From positions 1-64,000 of the forward strand of contig CAKNQN010000007.1 in NCBI GenBank assembly GCA_930990665.1: a stretch of DNA of 64,000 nt, given 5' to 3'. Below the pieces are notes generated by a model. That model did no database searches, was not told the DNA's origin, and saw only the letters and a list, made by a program, of their open reading frames with translations. Both the position numbers and the translations under genes were made by a program. The DNA is from an uncultured Clostridia bacterium (lineage in GTDB: Bacteria > Bacillota > Clostridia > Christensenellales > Borkfalkiaceae). Positions 1 to 6,997 of the stretch are shown piece by piece. Within the stretch, counting starts at the first letter, position 1. Each line of letters opens with the position of its first letter.

Positions 1-76
1 AATCATTGGAGCAAGTAAAACTGAATAAACGCTTAAAAGGAGGAAAGTTATCGAACAGACTACATAACAACGGGGG

Positions 77-256
77 ATGGCGAGGAAAAAACAACAAATT
101 CAAACTGACTTTGATATTCCCGATTATCAGATAGAATCTCTTGCGAGAGTTCTGTTACCAAAAATCAGGGAGTATCTTCTGTCCGAGCAAGGGCAAAAGG
201 ACTATGCCGAATGGAGGGCTGAACGCGCTCAAAGACAATTAAATATCAAAGATTAA
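77..256 (+). CDS. Small conserved protein of mobile elements, 59 aa
   Basis: Short basic/acidic protein beginning MARKKQQIQTDFDIPDYQIE and containing a predicted amphipathic helix (LARVLLPKIREYLLSEQG). It resembles the small hypothetical proteins of about 60 residues that sit beside serine recombinases in clostridial integrative elements; this is recognition from memory, not a search. An in-frame TAA lies just upstream at 65, so ATG 77 is the first possible start. A strong AAGGAGGA lies at 37-44, rather far from the ATG, and may belong to another short frame. The stretch is clearly more AT-rich than the rest of the window, which suggests acquired DNA. Function is unknown. Whatever lies upstream (a recombinase would be expected) is outside the window. 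Confidence 0.6.
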   Translation: MARKKQQIQTDFDIPDYQIESLARVLLPKIREYLLSEQGQKDYAEWRAERAQRQLNIKD

Positions 257-304
257 GGAAACGTCCCATTGATTATCACGGGATGACCGCTCTGACGGTT
301 TACT

Positions 305-348
305 GCAATCCGCAAAATAGCATAAGCGGATTGCGTATATGATTTTTT
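305..348 (+). terminator. Possible intrinsic terminator
   Basis: A 9-bp perfect inverted repeat, GCAATCCGC at 305-313 and GCGGATTGC at 326-334, is followed after a few bases by six T at 343-348. It could end the transcript of the small upstream ORF. The gap between stem and T-run makes it weaker than the hairpin at 400. Confidence 0.4.
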
Positions 349-399
349 CCATTTATCAGACAGGTTGCGCCGAATATCACAAACCTTGAACAACGGCAC

Positions 400-436
400 G
401 AGGGGCACGCGGAATTCCGCGTGCCCCTCTTTTTTT
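400..436 (+). terminator. Strong intrinsic terminator
   Basis: A perfect 30-base palindrome (arms GAGGGGCACGCGG..., centre at AATT) spans 400-429 and is followed at once by seven T. It closes the AT-rich left-edge unit. From here to 645 no coding signal is seen; this stretch is the junction between AT-rich DNA and the GC-rich chromosome. Confidence 0.85.
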
Positions 437-645
437 ATGTTCGGAACTTTTCAAATTCCTCAATATAACAAAATAGCCCGAACATTCTTTTTATGACAAA
501 GAAGTTCAAGCTATTAAGACTTGGTGCGGCACAGCGGCGTTGAACCGAAGAATACAGCCGACGGGCGAATGTCGAAAGACATCGGGAAATATGCATGCGG
601 CCGACGGGCGATCACGGCATCGGCTGCACAGATCGGTGCGCCGCG

Positions 646-1644
646 TCAGCCCCTGTTTTCCATGGCGAGTTTCGCGTATTTTTTCAAAAGGCGCACATAG
701 ATGCGGTAATTTTCGATGGAAACGTCCGGAGGGGTCTGGTGGTCGCAGGAAAAGATCACCTTGCCTTTCCGTGCCGAGGGTAATAGCCGCTCGAATTCGC
801 GTTCCATCGCCTCCTCGCCGAACTTCATGCACATCTTGTCGAAGTGCCCGAGATAGGTCAGCTGCGGCTGTTTGCGGATGTACAGGGAAACATCGACACC
901 CGCCTGTCTTTCGAGGGGGAACATTCCGTCGATGTCCGCGCGGGCATACCAGTCTACCGCCATCGTGATATCCCCGTCGCTGTCTACGAACATGGGCACT
1001 TTGCCCTTGAGAAGGGGCGTCACTTCCTTATAATAGGGCAGAATAAATTCGTCGAAGGTGTCCTCCGAAAGCATGGGGCCGTTGTTATAGCTCATATCTT
1101 CGGCGAAGCTCATGAAGTCAAAGGGAAAAATGTTGAGTGCGTATTCGAACACCCGTTTCATCCAGCGGGCGTTGTCCTCGCAGATGCGCTTGTACAGGTC
1201 GGGCTCGTCGTAGAAGCTGAACAGGTGCGGCTCGATGCCGAAGAGTGCGCGCGGCTGCCAGAAAAATCCTTCTACCGTGAAAAAGTGCAGGGTATCTCCG
1301 CGCGAACGTGTCTTTTTCAGCCAGTCGACATAGGCGGGGTCGAGCTGCGGGGCAGGGTAGAGTCCGGGCAGGAGTTTTTCGTAATCCTCTTCCGTGCGGA
1401 TGATCCCGCCGCCGTGCGTCTTTTCGACGGGCGTCTCCGCGCCCCGCCAGGTAAAGTATGTCTGGATACACTTGTCCAGCCCGAAATAGTCCTGGATCTC
1501 AAATACGCTTTGCGCGGAAGCGGGCAGACCTTCCTTTCTCCACCGCTCGATCGTGACCGGCCACCACGGCGCCCACTCGATGGCAGGCAGCCTGTCAGCC
1601 GTTTTTCCTTCCACGACGCATCTGAATCGTTCGTTGACAGTCAT
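646..1644 (-). CDS. Uroporphyrinogen decarboxylase (URO-D) family protein
   Basis: 332-residue protein opening MTVNERFRCVVEGKTADRLP, the usual start of URO-D-like proteins (an RERF...L.G...DR.P segment) in anaerobes. Most such paralogues are not haem enzymes but corrinoid methyltransferases of the MtaA/CmuA type or proteins of unknown substrate; no other haem or corrinoid gene is nearby to decide. The start is supported by AAGGGAG seven bases upstream on the minus strand and by a promoter at 1696-1724. Monocistronic as far as visible, divergent from the metal permease. The superfamily call is firm; the reaction is not known. Confidence 0.8.
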   Translation of the reverse strand: MTVNERFRCVVEGKTADRLPAIEWAPWWPVTIERWRKEGLPASAQSVFEIQDYFGLDKCIQTYFTWRGAETPVEKTHGGGIIRTEEDYEKLLPGLYPAPQLDPAYVDWLKKTRSRGDTLHFFTVEGFFWQPRALFGIEPHLFSFYDEPDLYKRICEDNARWMKRVFEYALNIFPFDFMSFAEDMSYNNGPMLSEDTFDEFILPYYKEVTPLLKGKVPMFVDSDGDITMAVDWYARADIDGMFPLERQAGVDVSLYIRKQPQLTYLGHFDKMCMKFGEEAMEREFERLLPSARKGKVIFSCDHQTPPDVSIENYRIYVRLLKKYAKLAMENRG

Positions 1645-1695
1645 AGGTACTCCCTTCTTGCTATGAATTTGTCGGGAAACAGAGTGTTTGTTTCT

Positions 1696-1724
1696 ATTAT
1701 ACGGAAATCCGCAGCCGACTGCAA
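1696..1724 (-). promoter_or_regulatory. Sigma-A promoter of the URO-D-like gene
   Basis: On the minus strand TTGCAG (1724-1719) and TATAAT (1701-1696) are separated by exactly 17 bases. The predicted start of transcription lies about 45 bases upstream of the ATG at 1644. Confidence 0.7.
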
Positions 1725-1910
1725 TGTACCTTTTTGTGAAAATATAGTAATTTCTTGTGGTTTTTTACCCGATCGACTTTCTTCGGCACAAGAAGTCCCT
1801 GTTTTTGCCTTGCCGTGCCGTCTTGCTGTTTACTTTACCGCGGCAGAATGCCGCGCATGTTTCTGTTCGGATCGTGAACGCGCGCAAGAAAAAATTGCGC
1901 GTAAAAATGC

Positions 1911-1939
1911 TTGCTTTTGCGGGCGTTTCGCGGTATAAT
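1911..1939 (+). promoter_or_regulatory. Promoter upstream of the metal permease
   Basis: TTGCTT at 1911-1916 and TATAAT at 1934-1939, spacer 17 bases. The -10 box lies inside a 48-base sequence repeated 69 bases downstream, so a second TATAAT occurs at 2003-2008 but with no convincing -35 box. The leader to the start codon is long, about 220 bases. Confidence 0.65.
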
Positions 1940-2035
1940 CGGAATCCGGGTCAAAGGCACGGCCGTCGGACGGAATCGTCTGCGCTGGCGGGCGTTTCGC
2001 GGTATAATCGGAATCCGGGTCAAAGGCACGGCCGT
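1919..2035 (+). repeat. 48-bp direct repeat carrying a -10 box
   Basis: Positions 1919-1966 and 1988-2035 are identical, with 21 unrelated bases between. Each copy contains TATAAT and the string GGGTCAAAGGCACGGCCGT. It lies in the leader of the permease gene, so it either doubles a promoter/operator or is a recent slippage duplication. Confidence 0.9.
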
Positions 2036-2164
2036 GGGGGCAGAATTGCCTGCATCGGCGGGTTTGCGTATGGTCAGGATCCTGGCCGCGCGATATATTT
2101 GTCTGTATTTTTGCACTGCGGCGCGGAATGCGCGGGCGGGGCAAAACGGACGGGAGAAATTTGT

Positions 2165-3046
2165 ATGTGGGAAGAAATCTTGCATGTTTTATGGCATGCC
2201 GTACTCGACAGCCTGAAGGTGTTTCCCTTTTTGTTTCTGATGTACGTGCTCATCGAGGTGCTCGAACACCGCACGAACATCACCAGAAACGAGAACATCC
2301 TGCGCGGCAAGCTCGCGCCGCTGATCGGTGCGGCGGCGGGCATCATCCCGCAGTGCGGCTTTTCCGTCATGGCGGCAAAGCTGTACGATAAAAAATTTAT
2401 CCGCACGGGCGCGCTGTTTTCCGTGCTCATCGCCACCAGCGACGAGGCCGTCGTGCTCATGCTTTCCAGCGGAAACGGCCGTGCCGCCCTCTCGGTCATG
2501 CCCCTCGTCGCCGTCCTGTTTGTGACGGCGCTCGCGGCGGGGTATGCCTGCAACGGCATCCTGCGCGGAGAAAAGCTCGCGGAGCTTGCCGACGGCGAAG
2601 AGATCCACGGCACCCCCTGCGGGCACGACCACGAACAGGATTCTGCCGTCAGGCGCTACCTCCTGCATCCTCTCCTGCACGCCCTGCAGATCTTCGCATA
2701 CGTCCTTGTCATCAACATCGCTTTCGGCTTTGCCATGCACTACGCCGAAGATGCCATCGCCTCCTTCCTGCAGGGGAGTTTCTGGTTTCAGCCGCTCATC
2801 GCGGCGGCGGTGGGGCTCATTCCAAACTGCGCCGCCAGCGTCATCGTCGCACAGTCGTACATCCTCGGCCACCTCTCTTTCGCAGGACTTGTGGCGGGCC
2901 TTTGCACCAATGCGGGTCTCGGCCTCGTCATCCTCTTCAAAAATGTCCGACAGTGGAAACGCAATCTCTTCCTTGTTCTCACGCTCTATGCGATCGGCCT
3001 CCTGGTCGGTTACGCTGCGGCCGGGATCATCGTTCTTTTTCAATGA
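2165..3046 (+). CDS. Putative manganese/heavy-metal permease (ArsP_2 / PF11449-like)
   Basis: 293-residue polytopic membrane protein with about 8-10 hydrophobic segments in two similar halves. Each half carries a matching helix-loop motif, GIIPQCGFSVMAAKLY near residue 58 and GLIPNCAASVIVAQSY in the second half, as in the YraQ/ArsP-like family labelled putative manganese transporter or 10-TM exporter. The cytoplasmic loop between the halves is metal-ligand rich (EEIHGTPCGHDHEQD). ATG 2165 is chosen because GGGAG lies eight bases upstream and the membrane protein begins there; the frame is open much further upstream, across the repeat region, without protein-like sequence. A terminator follows at 3062. 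The metal and direction of transport are inferred from the family only. Confidence 0.75.
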   Translation: MWEEILHVLWHAVLDSLKVFPFLFLMYVLIEVLEHRTNITRNENILRGKLAPLIGAAAGIIPQCGFSVMAAKLYDKKFIRTGALFSVLIATSDEAVVLMLSSGNGRAALSVMPLVAVLFVTALAAGYACNGILRGEKLAELADGEEIHGTPCGHDHEQDSAVRRYLLHPLLHALQIFAYVLVINIAFGFAMHYAEDAIASFLQGSFWFQPLIAAAVGLIPNCAASVIVAQSYILGHLSFAGLVAGLCTNAGLGLVILFKNVRQWKRNLFLVLTLYAIGLLVGYAAAGIIVLFQ

Positions 3047-3061
3047 ATCGGAAAACCTTCT

Positions 3062-3088
3062 CGCCGCGCCTTTGCGCGGCGTTTTTTT
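3062..3088 (+). terminator. Intrinsic terminator of the permease gene
   Basis: CGCCGCGC, loop CTTT, GCGCGGCG, then seven T, only about 15 bases after the permease stop codon. Confidence 0.9.
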
Positions 3089-3169
3089 ATAGTTTGCGGG
3101 GAAACGGATATCATCGTGTTCGCGGTCGCGCCAAATTGGCGGGAGCGGGGCAGAAAATGAAAAAACCTC

Positions 3170-3198
3170 TTGAAAAATGTGCGGCAATGTGGTATGAT
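3170..3198 (+). promoter_or_regulatory. Promoter of the sensory-hydrogenase operon
   Basis: TTGAAA at 3170-3175 and TATGAT at 3193-3198 with a 17-base spacer. An inverted repeat ATGAT-TATAGT-ATCAT overlaps and follows the -10 box and would be a good repressor site. The leader to the first gene is about 100 bases. Confidence 0.7.
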
Positions 3199-3302
3199 TA
3201 TAGTATCATTGCGCGGACAGCGGCCGCCCGAAAGGGAGGCGGAATCTGTCTGCAGTCTGCCGCACGTCGGTGCGGCGGAGAAAATCCGGTCGGGAGTAGT
3301 GT

Positions 3303-3641
3303 ATGACGATCAGAGAAGTAGTGAAATTGCTGGATGCGGAGATCCTTTGCGGGCAGGACCGCCTTGACACCGAGATCCACACCGCATGCGGGTCGGACAT
3401 GATGAGCGATGTGCTCGCCTATGTGAAGGACCAATCTGTCCTTCTGACGGGGCTTCTGAATCCGCAGGTCGTGCGCACGGCGGAGATGATGGATATGCTC
3501 TGCATCGTCTTTGTGCGCGGAAAAAAGCCGGAGCAGTCGGTGATCGATCTGGCTGCGGAAAAGGGCATCGTGCTTCTTTCCACCGAAAAACGGCTGTTTG
3601 TCGCCTGCGGCATTTTATATACGAACGGGTTGGGCGGCTGA
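3303..3641 (+). CDS. DRTGG-domain protein (first copy)
   Basis: 112-residue protein made of a single DRTGG-type domain: the run LLTGLLNPQVVRTAEMMDML and the ending FVACGILYTNGLGG match the small stand-alone DRTGG proteins found next to [FeFe]-hydrogenase genes in Clostridia. In larger proteins the domain is thought to bind a nucleotide or regulatory ligand, but its ligand here is unknown. It is the first gene of a five-gene operon; the next gene begins two bases after its stop. A second DRTGG protein follows the hydrogenase. Probably an accessory or signalling subunit. Confidence 0.75.
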   Translation: MTIREVVKLLDAEILCGQDRLDTEIHTACGSDMMSDVLAYVKDQSVLLTGLLNPQVVRTAEMMDMLCIVFVRGKKPEQSVIDLAAEKGIVLLSTEKRLFVACGILYTNGLGG

Positions 3642-3642
3642 T

Positions 3643-4062
3643 ATGGACTGCATCCGGCTGGAATACGACGTGGACGGCGAAAATTTCGCTTCTGCCGGCA
3701 ATGCGAGCGAGAGCGTAAAGCGCACGCTCAAACAGCTGGGCATACCGCCCGCATCGGTGCGCCGCGTCGCCATCGCCATGTACGAAGGGGAGATCAACAT
3801 GGTCATCCACGCACACGGCGGAAAGGCGGTGGCGGAGATCTATCCCGACCGCATCGACATCACGCTCAAAGATACCGGTCCCGGGATCGCGGACATCGGG
3901 CTTGCCATGAAAGCGGGCTGGTCCACCGCATCCGAAAATATCCGCAGCCTCGGTTTCGGCGCGGGCATGGGCCTTCCGAACATGAAAAAATACAGCGATG
4001 AAATGGACATCGACTCCGTCGTCGGAGTAGGGACGACGGTCTTTCTGCGCATCCGCTTTTAG
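3643..4062 (+). CDS. GHKL ATPase, anti-sigma-factor kinase-like
   Basis: 139-residue protein with a single histidine-kinase-like ATP-binding fold. An N-box-like segment (IAMYEGEINMVIHA), a G1 box (DTGPGIAD) and a G2-like FGAGMGLPNMKKYSDEM are visible, as in RsbW/SpoIIAB serine kinases. There is no dimerisation/phosphoacceptor domain and no membrane segment, so it should act on a partner protein in the cytoplasm. ATG 3643 follows the upstream stop by one base and is the only start that gives the normal N-terminus. Such ATPases are regular members of hydrogenase-associated regulatory cassettes; no cognate sigma factor or anti-anti-sigma factor lies in this window. Confidence 0.75.
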   Translation: MDCIRLEYDVDGENFASAGNASESVKRTLKQLGIPPASVRRVAIAMYEGEINMVIHAHGGKAVAEIYPDRIDITLKDTGPGIADIGLAMKAGWSTASENIRSLGFGAGMGLPNMKKYSDEMDIDSVVGVGTTVFLRIRF

Positions 4063-4094
4063 CGGGGCGCGGGATATCTGACAAGGGTGAGAAA

Positions 4095-5330
4095 ATGGCT
4101 GTAACGCTGAAGACGGTCGTTTTAGACAGCGAAAAGTGCATCGGATGCATTACCTGCATGCGCAGGTGTCCCACCGAAGCCATCCGCATCGTAAACGGCA
4201 AGGCAAAAATTTTATATGAAAAGTGCATCAACTGCGGCGAATGCGTGCGCAGCTGCAAGGGCGGAGCCAAGCGCCCCGTGTACGACAGCTTCGACCTGGT
4301 CAAGAGCTATCCGTACAAGATCGCGCTGCCGTCACCCTCGCTGTTCGGGCAGTTCAACAACCTCGACGACCCCAATTATGTCATCGAGGGTCTGCTAGCA
4401 CTCGGCTTTGACGACGTGTTCGAAGTAGGGCTCGCGGCAGAGCTTGTGACCGACTGCACCAAAAAGCTCATGCGGAAGAATACGCTTGAGCGGCCGGTGA
4501 TCAGCTCCGCCTGTCCGGCGATCGCCGAACTCATTTTTCTGCGCTACCACGAGCTCAAAGACCATCTTCTGAACCTCTACGCTCCCGCCAAGATCGCGGC
4601 AAAACTTGCCAAAAAACAGGCGATCGAGCAGGGGGTGCCGGCGGACGACATCGGTATCTTTTTTATTTCGCCCTGTCCCGCCAAGGTGTATTCGCTGCAT
4701 CGGGAAGAGGTGTCCAACGAGAAGTACATTTCCGGCGTTCTTTCGCAGAGCGACGTCTATTTCCGCCTTGTCGAGAAGATGAACAAGATCAAAAACCCGC
4801 GCAAACTTCTTCGTTGCGGCTATTCCGGCCTCGGCTGGGGGAGCTCGGGCGGGGAGAGCAATTCGCTGGGGCTAGGAAACTACATACACTGTTCGGGTGC
4901 GCGGAACGTGCAGGGCATCCTCGCCGAAATGAGCGACGGAAAGCTGGACGGCGCCGATTTTGTGGAACTGAACATGTGCCCGGGCGGCTGTGTGGGCGGG
5001 GTGCTCAACGTCGAAAACCCCTTTATAGCCCGCAACCGCATGCGGCAGCTCGCCGAAAAGCTGAAGATCCCGCCCGCGACGATGGAACAGTTCGGCCTGG
5101 ACGAAAGCTTCTTTCTGTGGGATAAGGCGCCCGAGCCGTCCACCTCATTCCAGCTGGATACCGACCGCTTTGCCGCCATGCAGAAGCTGATGAAGGTGGA
5201 AGAATATCTGAAAAAACTGCCCGGCATCGACTGCGGCGCGTGCGGCGCGCCCACCTGCCGGACGCACGCCGAAGACGTGGTCAAGAGCGGCGGCGTGCTC
5301 GACTGCGTGAAACTGCGGGAGGTCAAATGA
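4095..5330 (+). CDS. Sensory-type [FeFe]-hydrogenase (group D-like)
   Basis: 411 residues. Domain order: two [4Fe-4S] motifs (C15-C18-C21-C25 and C44-C47-C50-C54); a shortened [FeFe]-hydrogenase H-domain; and a C-terminal extra Fe-S domain (CGACGAPTCRTHAED...LDC), as in PF04060. The four H-cluster cysteines appear present: C140 in SSACP, C194 in SPCPAK, C295 and C299 in NMCPGGCVGG. The cysteine used for proton transfer in catalytic enzymes (first C of TSCCP) is alanine here, A139, as in sensory HydS proteins. There is no PAS domain, hence group D-like rather than group C. No diaphorase subunits or maturases HydEFG lie in the window. Role inferred: H2 or redox sensing passed to the neighbouring ATPase or PHP protein. 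Confidence 0.8.
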   Translation: MAVTLKTVVLDSEKCIGCITCMRRCPTEAIRIVNGKAKILYEKCINCGECVRSCKGGAKRPVYDSFDLVKSYPYKIALPSPSLFGQFNNLDDPNYVIEGLLALGFDDVFEVGLAAELVTDCTKKLMRKNTLERPVISSACPAIAELIFLRYHELKDHLLNLYAPAKIAAKLAKKQAIEQGVPADDIGIFFISPCPAKVYSLHREEVSNEKYISGVLSQSDVYFRLVEKMNKIKNPRKLLRCGYSGLGWGSSGGESNSLGLGNYIHCSGARNVQGILAEMSDGKLDGADFVELNMCPGGCVGGVLNVENPFIARNRMRQLAEKLKIPPATMEQFGLDESFFLWDKAPEPSTSFQLDTDRFAAMQKLMKVEEYLKKLPGIDCGACGAPTCRTHAEDVVKSGGVLDCVKLREVK

Positions 5331-5656
5331 AAGTTTCCGAATTTGCGCAAAAGAGCGGCTATACCCTCTTTTGTACGGGGGAAGACCGCACCATAGAGAG
5401 CGGATACTGCGGCGATTTTCTCAGCAACATCATCTCCCGTGCGCCCGAAAACTGCTGTTGGCTCACGGTCATGAACAACGTGAACGTCGCGGCGGTGGCC
5501 ACGCTCATCGACTGCGCCTGCATCCTCCTCTGCGAGGGCACCGCGCCCGATGCGGCGTTTGCCGCCCGTGCTAAACAGCTCGGACTTTGGGTTCTCGGCG
5601 CGCAGGAAAATGTCTTTGAGGCCGCCAAAAAAGTGGCGGCGCTGTGCAGCGTCTGA
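5327..5656 (+). CDS. DRTGG-like protein (second copy)
   Basis: 109 residues, starting at ATG 5327, which overlaps the hydrogenase stop as ATGA, so translation is probably coupled. The sequence (WLTVMNNVNVAAVATLIDCA, then LCEGTAPDAAF and LWVLGAQENVFEAAKKVA) fits a diverged DRTGG-type fold resembling the first protein of the operon, but similarity is low. Small cytoplasmic accessory protein; ligand unknown. The two copies may form a heteromer around the hydrogenase. Confidence is good that it is a real gene, moderate for the domain name. Confidence 0.65.
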   Translation: MKVSEFAQKSGYTLFCTGEDRTIESGYCGDFLSNIISRAPENCCWLTVMNNVNVAAVATLIDCACILLCEGTAPDAAFAARAKQLGLWVLGAQENVFEAAKKVAALCSV

Positions 5657-6021
5657 CAGGATAAGCGGAGTTTTTTTCGGTATCTCCCCGCGCGGCGTGC
5701 CCTTTTCAGGCGGGTTGCGCTATTTTGCGGAATTTGAAAAACTGCCCGCAGCCGCAGGATTTTCCGCCCCCTGCACGGAAGAGAGTGGGGAGAGGTCGCC
5801 GATCGAACGCCTGTGAGCCGACGTGCCTTATTAAGGGTGTGCGCGATGCGGGGCCGCAGATCGAACGCCTGTGATTTGACGCGCCGCGTTATGCGCGCGA
5901 TGTGAGGGCGATCAAAACCTCTGAGCCGACACGCCAAGTCATGGGCGCGCGGTGTGGGGGTGATCGGACGCCAGTGACTTCCGCCGTTATGGGGGGGGAG
6001 ACGGGCAAAGGAGGGGGAAAG
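5657..6021. repeat. Intergenic stretch with four decayed tandem repeats
   Basis: 365 bases between the second DRTGG gene and the PHP gene. Four degenerate copies begin at 5801, 5859, 5910 and 5962, each opening GATCGAACGCCTGTGA or a close variant, giving periods of 58, 51 and 52 bases. No ORF in this stretch looks like protein, and no clear terminator was seen. The PHP gene could still be co-transcribed across it. Confidence 0.75.
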
Positions 6022-6720
6022 GTGAAGCTGTATTACGACTTTCATATCCATTCCTGCCTCAGTCCCTGCGGCAGCGAGGACAATACGCCCAACAACATCG
6101 TCAACATGGCGCTGATCAAGGGTCTGCAAGCGATCGCGCTTTCCGACCACAATTCGGGGAAAAACTGCCCGGCGACCATGGAGGCGGGCAGAAAAAACGG
6201 CCTTGTCGTTCTGCCGGCCATGGAGCTTACGACCAGCGAAGACATCCACATTCTCTGCCTGTTTGAAAGGTACGAAGATCTCGAAAAACTGGAGACGTAT
6301 ATCCAAAAAACGCGCCTTCGCGTAAAAAACAGGCCTGAAATTTTCGGGCATCAGTATATCATGAACGAGCGGGATGAAGTGATCGGGGAAGAGGAGGATC
6401 TTCTTATCGTTTCGAGCGGGGTATCGGTGGAGGAGGCCGCGGCGCTCGTGAAGGGCTTCGGCGGCATTGCGGTGCCCGCGCACATCGACAAGCAGTCCAA
6501 CGGACTTGTCGGCATTCTGGGCGCATTCGACCCGTCTCTCGGGTTCGGGCTGATCGAAAGCACCCTCGACTCGGGCATCCCCTTGCCGCAGATCACCAAT
6601 TCCGACGCGCACTATCTTTGGGATATCTCCGAGGCGGAGCATTTTCTCGATGCGGAAACGTGCAGTGTGCGCGGCGTCTTTGCGGCGCTGAAAAAGATGT
6701 GCGAAGAGGGAAATCGTTAG
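6022..6720 (+). CDS. PHP-domain phosphoesterase of the hydrogenase operon
   Basis: 232-residue protein with the metal-binding motifs of the PHP family: FHIHSCLSPC near the N-terminus, LSDHNS, then PAMELT, PAHID and TNSDAHYL towards the C-terminus. It is expected to be a trinuclear metal phosphoesterase, like the stand-alone PHP proteins encoded beside [FeFe]-hydrogenases; the substrate is unknown. GTG 6022 is chosen because AAAGGAGGGGG ends six bases upstream and the first PHP motif follows closely; the frame is open further upstream but only through repeats. Together with the GHKL ATPase it suggests a phosphorylation-dephosphorylation switch. Confidence 0.8.
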   Translation: MKLYYDFHIHSCLSPCGSEDNTPNNIVNMALIKGLQAIALSDHNSGKNCPATMEAGRKNGLVVLPAMELTTSEDIHILCLFERYEDLEKLETYIQKTRLRVKNRPEIFGHQYIMNERDEVIGEEEDLLIVSSGVSVEEAAALVKGFGGIAVPAHIDKQSNGLVGILGAFDPSLGFGLIESTLDSGIPLPQITNSDAHYLWDISEAEHFLDAETCSVRGVFAALKKMCEEGNR

Positions 6721-6877
6721 GAAAACGGAAGAGAAAACGCGGAAAGCGTCCCTTTGTTTTCCTTACACGCTGTTCTTTATCGTGAGATCGCCTCTGTGCG
6801 GCGGAAGGTGGGGCGGCTTTTTTCGTCGGTTCTGCGACGAGATTCGGATCGGAAAATACTTTTTTTGTCGAAAAATG

Positions 6878-6906
6878 GCGGCGGGGCAATTGCAATGCCC
6901 CGCCGC
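6878..6906. promoter_or_regulatory. 11-bp inverted repeat abutting a -35 box
   Basis: Arms GCGGCGGGGCA (6878-6888) and TGCCCCGCCGC (6896-6906) with a 7-base loop, directly before TTGACA. No T-run follows on the plus strand. It may be an operator of the next gene or a weak terminator of the PHP operon. Confidence 0.5.
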
Positions 6907-6935
6907 TTGACATTTTCCGTAAAAGAATGTATGAT
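6907..6935 (+). promoter_or_regulatory. Promoter of hisC
   Basis: TTGACA at 6907-6912 and TATGAT at 6930-6935 with a 17-base spacer, about 60 bases before the hisC start codon. Confidence 0.8.
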
Positions 6936-6997
6936 AAAATCAGCTGTAAAGGGGAGCGGAAAACCCGTCTCTTTGCGGCGGAACGGAGAAAGGACAG

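Noticed and set aside
1740..2164. Possible N-terminal extension of the metal permease and a possible Mn (yybP-ykoY) riboswitch
   Set aside because: The extension translates the duplicated promoter segment into repetitive text; no conserved yybP-ykoY aptamer core was recognised.
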